From NCBI GenBank assembly GCA_029779375.1, contig JAKPAR010000031.1:1-8749 (forward strand): a stretch of DNA of 8,749 nucleotides, written 5' to 3'. The notes beneath the pieces were generated by a model. The model was not told the origin of the DNA, searched no databases, and was given only the letters and a program-made list of their open reading frames with translations. Source of the stretch: Bacillota bacterium. Lineage in GTDB: Bacteria; Bacillota; Clostridia; Tissierellales; Sporanaerobacteraceae. Position numbers and translations under genes: made by a program. Numbering within the stretch: the first letter of the stretch is position 1; every line of letters begins with the position of its first letter. Of this stretch, positions 4,813 through 8,749 are shown in pieces.

Positions 4813-6207
4813 TCAAGTCGTAATAGGTAATTTAATATAAAATGTACTACCCACTCCAACTTTACTTTCTACTTCTATAGTACCTTGATGCAGTGCTACT
4901 ATCTGCCATGCAATAGACAAGCCCAGTCCTGTTCCTCCTGTATCTCTAGATCTCGCTTTATCTACTCTATAAAATCTTTCAAAAATATTGGAAAGATGCT
5001 CTTCTGGAATACCTATACCATTGTCTTTTATCTCAATAATAGCATACCTTCCTACATTGTACAATTTTAGTTTTACCTTTCCCCCAGTTTGCGTATACTT
5101 GATTGCATTATCTATAATATTTATAATAGCCTGCTGTATTTTATCACTATCTACTCTTAATTGTATCTTTTCATTTAAAACTAGTTCTAAATCTATAGAT
5201 TTCTTTTCAGCTAGGGGTTTTAATCTTAAGTAAATTTTTTCAAGCAAAAAATTCATATAAGTTATCTTCAAATCTAATGTAAGCTTTTCCTTATCTAAAT
5301 CTACCAATGTCAACAAATCTGTTATGATATTGTTTAGTCTATCTACTTCAGAATCTATATCCGTCAAAAACTCTTTATATACTTCTACATCAAACTCTTC
5401 TCCAGCAATAAGAGTTTCTGACAAGATTTTAATTGAAGTCAGAGGAGTTCTTAATTCATGAGATACATTGGCAACAAAATCTTTCCTTTGAGTATCCACC
5501 TGATCTAACTTTAAAATCATAATATTAAACGCCTCAGCTACTTCTTCAAACTCATCATTACTATCTATAACTACTCTTTCCTCTAAATGACCTTGAGCTA
5601 CTTTATTTATTGCACTTTTTAGTTGCTCTAAAGGCTTAAATATAGCATCAGAAAAGAAAAAAGCTATAATAGCTGTAACAAACATACTTATTCCAGATAT
5701 AAGCACTACCTTGCTTGAAATATGTCTAACTTCTAAATATATATTGTCAATAGACACAGATATAAGAGTAGCTCCTATTACTTCATCATTAAGTATCACT
5801 GGCACAGAAATATACATAACTTTTCCAGTATCCTTAAAATTATATATCCTACTACTATTTTCTCCATTTAAAGCTTTTTGTATTTCATCATGCTTAAAAG
5901 TATCACCAACAAATAAATTATTTGAGTCCCCTTTAACAATATTGTCTTTATCTACGATGATAATTCTTGCATTTATCTCCTTGCTATACTCATTTATAGT
6001 CTTTTTAACCCATTCTTCATTCATTCTATCTGAAGCTCGCTGGTATCTTGTTCTATTGGAAATGATATTGGCCTTTGTAAAGGTATCATTTTGCTTTTGT
6101 TGTATGTATATATTTAAAATGGTCTTGGATATAAAAATATTTATTATTATCAGTGTGACAAATATCAATAATAAATAGGTGGAAACTAATTTCCACCTAA
6201 CACTCAT
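4813..6207 (-). CDS. Sensor histidine kinase (WalK/PhoR-like)
   Basis: A 464-residue membrane kinase. TM1 spans about residues 8-30, an extracytoplasmic sensor domain about 31-165 (alpha/beta, Cache- or PAS-like by pattern), TM2 about 166-186 and HAMP about 187-240. The dimerisation/phosphoacceptor H-box FVANVSHELRTPLTS carries His250. The ATP-binding domain has an N-box (NIIDNAIKYT, Asn367), G1 box DNGIGI (395-400), F-box FERFYR (409-414) and G2 box GGTGLGL (424-430). All catalytic motifs are intact. It lacks the cytoplasmic PAS domain of Bacillus WalK, between HAMP and the H-box. It would autophosphorylate His250 and pass phosphate to the regulator encoded 13 nt upstream. The ATG at 6205-6207 lacks a clear ribosome binding site, so translation is probably coupled to the regulator gene. 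A longer frame reaching back to 6333 overlaps the regulator by more than 100 nt and is unlikely. The signal sensed is unknown. Confidence 0.93.
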   Translation of the reverse strand: MSVRWKLVSTYLLLIFVTLIIINIFISKTILNIYIQQKQNDTFTKANIISNRTRYQRASDRMNEEWVKKTINEYSKEINARIIIVDKDNIVKGDSNNLFVGDTFKHDEIQKALNGENSSRIYNFKDTGKVMYISVPVILNDEVIGATLISVSIDNIYLEVRHISSKVVLISGISMFVTAIIAFFFSDAIFKPLEQLKSAINKVAQGHLEERVVIDSNDEFEEVAEAFNIMILKLDQVDTQRKDFVANVSHELRTPLTSIKILSETLIAGEEFDVEVYKEFLTDIDSEVDRLNNIITDLLTLVDLDKEKLTLDLKITYMNFLLEKIYLRLKPLAEKKSIDLELVLNEKIQLRVDSDKIQQAIINIIDNAIKYTQTGGKVKLKLYNVGRYAIIEIKDNGIGIPEEHLSNIFERFYRVDKARSRDTGGTGLGLSIAWQIVALHQGTIEVESKVGVGSTFYIKLPITT

Positions 6208-6220
6208 AAATTTTTTTTTA

Positions 6221-6916
6221 TTATTGTGGCCTACTTCTAAAATAGTAACCAACTCCCCATTTTGTAAGTATATATTCTGCCTGACTTGAATCTCTTTCAA
6301 TTTTTTCTCTAAGCCTTCTAATGTGAACATCAACTGTTCTTAAATCTCCAAAATATTCATAGCCCCATATAGTTTCTAGCAATTCTTCTCTAGTAAATAC
6401 TTTCCCAGGATTTGAAGCTAAAAGTAACAATAAATCAAATTCTTTTGCAGTAAGATTGACTTCTTTTTCACGTACAGTTAATTTTCTGCCCAATGTATTT
6501 ATGGTGAAATCATCAATTTGAATTACTTGATCGGTAATATTGGTACTCTTCATATTTACTCGCCTAAGTATAGCCTTTATCCTTGCTTTAAGTTCTAGTA
6601 TATTAAAAGGCTTAGTTAAATAATCATCTGCACCATATTCTAATCCCAAAATTTTAGTTATATCCTCACCTTTTGCTGTAAGCATGATGATTGGCACTTG
6701 TGAATCCTGTCTCAATTTCTGACACACTTCTAATCCGTCTATGCCTGGCAACATCAAATCCAAAAGAATCAAGTCGTATCTTTTATTTTTGGCTTTTTCC
6801 AAGGCTTCATATCCATCAAATGCAGTATCTATAATATATCCATCCTGCTCTAAGCTGTACTTTAAACCTTTTACAAAAAGCTTTTCATCATCTACAATTA
6901 ATATTTTGGTGTCCAT
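6221..6916 (-). CDS. OmpR/PhoB-family response regulator (WalR-like)
   Basis: A 231-residue regulator with a receiver domain (about 1-118) and a winged-helix DNA-binding domain (about 130-228). Receiver residues are complete: acidic pair Asp9/Asp10, phosphoacceptor Asp53 in LILLDLMLPG, Thr80 and Lys102 (LTKPF). The C-terminal domain has LTAKEFDLLLLLASNPGKVF, TREELLETIWG, LRTVDVHIRRLREKIE and WGVGYYF, close in pattern to WalR/YycF and PhoP. Phosphorylation by the adjacent kinase should promote dimer binding to DNA. GAGGTGAT (6920-6927) is a good ribosome binding site just before the ATG. The gap of 78 nt to selB holds a possible promoter but no terminator hairpin, so read-through from selB is possible. 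The regulon cannot be told from the sequence, and WalR itself is usually in a different gene order, so I give no symbol. Confidence 0.93.
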   Translation of the reverse strand: MDTKILIVDDEKLFVKGLKYSLEQDGYIIDTAFDGYEALEKAKNKRYDLILLDLMLPGIDGLEVCQKLRQDSQVPIIMLTAKGEDITKILGLEYGADDYLTKPFNILELKARIKAILRRVNMKSTNITDQVIQIDDFTINTLGRKLTVREKEVNLTAKEFDLLLLLASNPGKVFTREELLETIWGYEYFGDLRTVDVHIRRLREKIERDSSQAEYILTKWGVGYYFRSRPQ

Positions 6917-6954
6917 TTTATCACCTCATATATTTTATCAAAAATGTCATATTA

Positions 6955-6960
6955 ATTATA
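6955..6960 (-). promoter_or_regulatory. Possible -10 box of the two-component operon
   Basis: TATAAT on the minus strand, about 38 nt before the regulator start codon. The hexamer 17 nt upstream, GGAAAA, is a poor -35, so the promoter may need an activator (self-activation by the regulator is possible) or may not be real. Confidence 0.3.
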
Positions 6961-6994
6961 TTTCGACACTTTATTTCTTTTCCCTCTATTTTCC

Positions 6995-8749
6995 CTAAAA
7001 TAATGTCCTTTTATCTTCTATACGCTTAGTAATTTTGCACTGATCAAAATATTCAAGAAGTCCTATAGCTATTTTCCTGTTGGTATTCAACAAGTCTCTA
7101 TACTCAGATGCAGTAATATACCTATTTTCAATTAAATAGTTTTTTAAAATATCTAAAGCTTTTGTATATAATTCCTTTAAAAAGTAAATATCTTCTTTTA
7201 TTTGAATCACTTCACCACAATCCAACAATGATTCAAATACCTGTTCTAATTCTTCCCTATCATATTTAATTCTATCATACAATTCCTCTGGTTTAGGTGG
7301 TATAAATCCTCCAGCCAAAAATTCTTTTTTTATGCTATCTATAATCTTTAACTGTTCCTCAGAATACATAATCTTAAAATCTTTCAAAAATAATACTTGA
7401 CCATTTTGACATATAGTACCATCACTCATCATTAAACTAAGTAAGTTGTCTGCCATTTTAGGCTTAGCATCTTTTAAATATTTACTTCTAATTTCCTCTT
7501 TTGACATTCCAGCTTTTAATGGCTTCTTTTTATGGTAATTTTTAAGCTCATTTTCAATTTTGCTTTTCAATTGGTTAAAATAATCTATATGAATAATATA
7601 AACATCTTTCAATAAAGATATAATCTTTATTTTACCATTCTGCTCCAATTTTTTTATTTCATTTACTACTTTGTCTTCAGGCATAACAGTGTACATGACA
7701 ATATCCTTAACTGTTGGATAGCTACTACTCTTATCTAATATTATTTTCTCTACTATTTCACTGAAATCCCCTGTTTCTTTTATTTTTAATTCTTCCAATG
7801 CTCTCTCATCAAATCTTTTTTTCTTGTCTGGATTTGATTCTAATACTTCTCCTCCCCCAATAGTAAACATTGGAGAATAAAATCTTAAAATAAACTTGTC
7901 TCCTCTCTTTGCAACTATAGGTTCTTCTAATCTCAATTGAGCATATCCGCTTTCTCCTGGAGATAAGAACTCACTATCTAACAATACTACCCTGCATAGT
8001 ACCTCTTTAGTTCCTATATAAAGTCTAACCCTTGATCTATTTTCAATAATCTTTGGAATATCTTTAAGTATCTTAAGTTTCACATCTAGCATCATAGTAT
8101 CTTTCATGGAACCAATAGGAGCTATTACATTCCCCCTTTCCAATTCAGATTTTTTTAGCCCTGCCAAATTTATTGCAACTCTCTGCCCAGCATAGGCAAC
8201 AGATGTATCTTTGTCATGCACTTGAAGTGAACGTATTCTAGTTGTTTTATTTCCTGGGAAAACTTGCACTTCTTCTCCTACTTTAAGCGTCCCAGAAATT
8301 AAAGTCCCAGTGACAATAGTGCCAAATCCAGATATAGTAAATACTCTATCTACAGGCAATCTAGGTATACCTTCACTGTCTCTTTCCTCTACTTCATCTG
8401 ACAATTTATCTATCAGTTTAATAGTTTCATCTATTCCAGTACCTTTAGTTGAAGAAACAGGAATGATTGGAGACCCTTCAAGAAAAGTGCCTTCTACACT
8501 CATACTCACTTCTTCCTTCACAAGTTCCAGCCACTCCTCTTCTACTAAATCTGCTTTAGTCAAAACTATAAATCCACTTTTTATCCCAAGAAGGTCCAAT
8601 ATAGCTAAATGCTCCTTGGTTTGCGGCATTACTCCTTCATCTGCTGCAACAACTAATATAACTATATCTATACCAATAACTCCTGCCAACATATTCTTAA
8701 TAAACTTTTCATGTCCAGGAACATCAATTATTCCTGCTCTCTTCCCACT
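6995..8749 (-). CDS. selB: Selenocysteine-specific elongation factor SelB (5' end cut)
   Basis: The window holds the last 584 residues; about 50 residues with the P-loop lie beyond base 8749, giving a full length near 635, normal for SelB. It starts within the GTPase domain: DVPGHEKFIKNMLAG (G3), LTKAD (G4, fragment residues about 63-67) and SSTKG (G5, about 99-103). EF-Tu-like beta-barrel domains follow (GFGTIVTGTLISG; later GDKFILRFYSPMFTIGGGEV). The last 260 or so residues are the winged-helix repeats that bind the SECIS hairpin in the mRNA (for example EEIRSKYLKDAKPKMADNLL and the closing ITASEYRDLLNTNRKIAIGL, then YFDQCKITKRIEDKRTLF). SelB carries selenocysteinyl-tRNA to UGA codons next to a SECIS. 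selC lies downstream on the same strand; selA and selD may lie upstream beyond the window, as often seen. The frame is intact to its natural C-terminus. Confidence 0.97.
   Translation of the reverse strand, partial: SGKRAGIIDVPGHEKFIKNMLAGVIGIDIVILVVAADEGVMPQTKEHLAILDLLGIKSGFIVLTKADLVEEEWLELVKEEVSMSVEGTFLEGSPIIPVSSTKGTGIDETIKLIDKLSDEVEERDSEGIPRLPVDRVFTISGFGTIVTGTLISGTLKVGEEVQVFPGNKTTRIRSLQVHDKDTSVAYAGQRVAINLAGLKKSELERGNVIAPIGSMKDTMMLDVKLKILKDIPKIIENRSRVRLYIGTKEVLCRVVLLDSEFLSPGESGYAQLRLEEPIVAKRGDKFILRFYSPMFTIGGGEVLESNPDKKKRFDERALEELKIKETGDFSEIVEKIILDKSSSYPTVKDIVMYTVMPEDKVVNEIKKLEQNGKIKIISLLKDVYIIHIDYFNQLKSKIENELKNYHKKKPLKAGMSKEEIRSKYLKDAKPKMADNLLSLMMSDGTICQNGQVLFLKDFKIMYSEEQLKIIDSIKKEFLAGGFIPPKPEELYDRIKYDREELEQVFESLLDCGEVIQIKEDIYFLKELYTKALDILKNYLIENRYITASEYRDLLNTNRKIAIGLLEYFDQCKITKRIEDKRTLF

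Noticed and set aside
5711..6178. Plus-strand open frame of 155 codons opposite the histidine kinase
   Set aside because: It is antisense to the intact kinase, has no recognisable domain, and its hydrophobic runs follow from the AT-rich composition.
6208..6333. N-terminal extension of the kinase to a TTG at 6333
   Set aside because: It would overlap the regulator gene by over 100 nt, adds a charged segment before the first membrane helix, and the kinase family normally starts a few residues before TM1, as at 6207.

Overview
The window is AT-rich, low-GC Firmicutes-type DNA, and every gene I can support lies on the minus strand. The clearest taxonomic signals are a selenocysteine tRNA (selC), a selenocysteine-specific elongation factor (selB), a WalR/WalK-like two-component pair, a GerMN-domain lipoprotein and a copper-amine-oxidase-like stalk-domain protein. 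Together they suggest an anaerobic member of the Clostridia or Tissierellia that makes selenoproteins. This is inference from gene content; I cannot name a species.

Right half (about 3743-8749): intact. Reading in the direction of transcription (high to low coordinates) come selB (its 5' end lies beyond the window), an OmpR/PhoB-family response regulator, its sensor histidine kinase, a GerMN-domain lipoprotein, and then selC. selC has its own near-consensus promoter (TTGAAA, 17 bp, TATAAT) and an intrinsic terminator. The regulator, kinase and lipoprotein are tightly packed (13 nt between regulator and kinase; the lipoprotein RBS lies just upstream of the kinase stop codon). They look like one signalling operon inserted between the two parts of the Sec-decoding machinery.

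Middle (about 1751-3608): decay. An apparently intact sigma-70/ECF-type sigma factor is followed by a broken membrane anti-sigma-like gene (start codon lost, frame broken, apparently shortened). Beyond it lie remnants of a possible secreted protein and of an Amidase_6-like secreted amidase, both with frameshifts.

Left end (1-1665): one intact gene for a membrane-anchored stalk-domain protein, then a repeat region. Two copies of a 251-base sequence, identical except for one 15-bp indel, flank the first 62 codons of a universal-stress-protein-like gene. Each copy carries two imperfect palindromes that share an asymmetric core in opposite orientations, and a third degenerate one sits against the stalk gene's stop codon. 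This resembles a REP/BIME-type mosaic element and is the least explained structure in the window. I see no complete new defence or mobile system here. The most interesting items are the repeat structure, the sigma factor with a broken partner, the regulator-kinase-GerMN trio, and the selB/selC arrangement.
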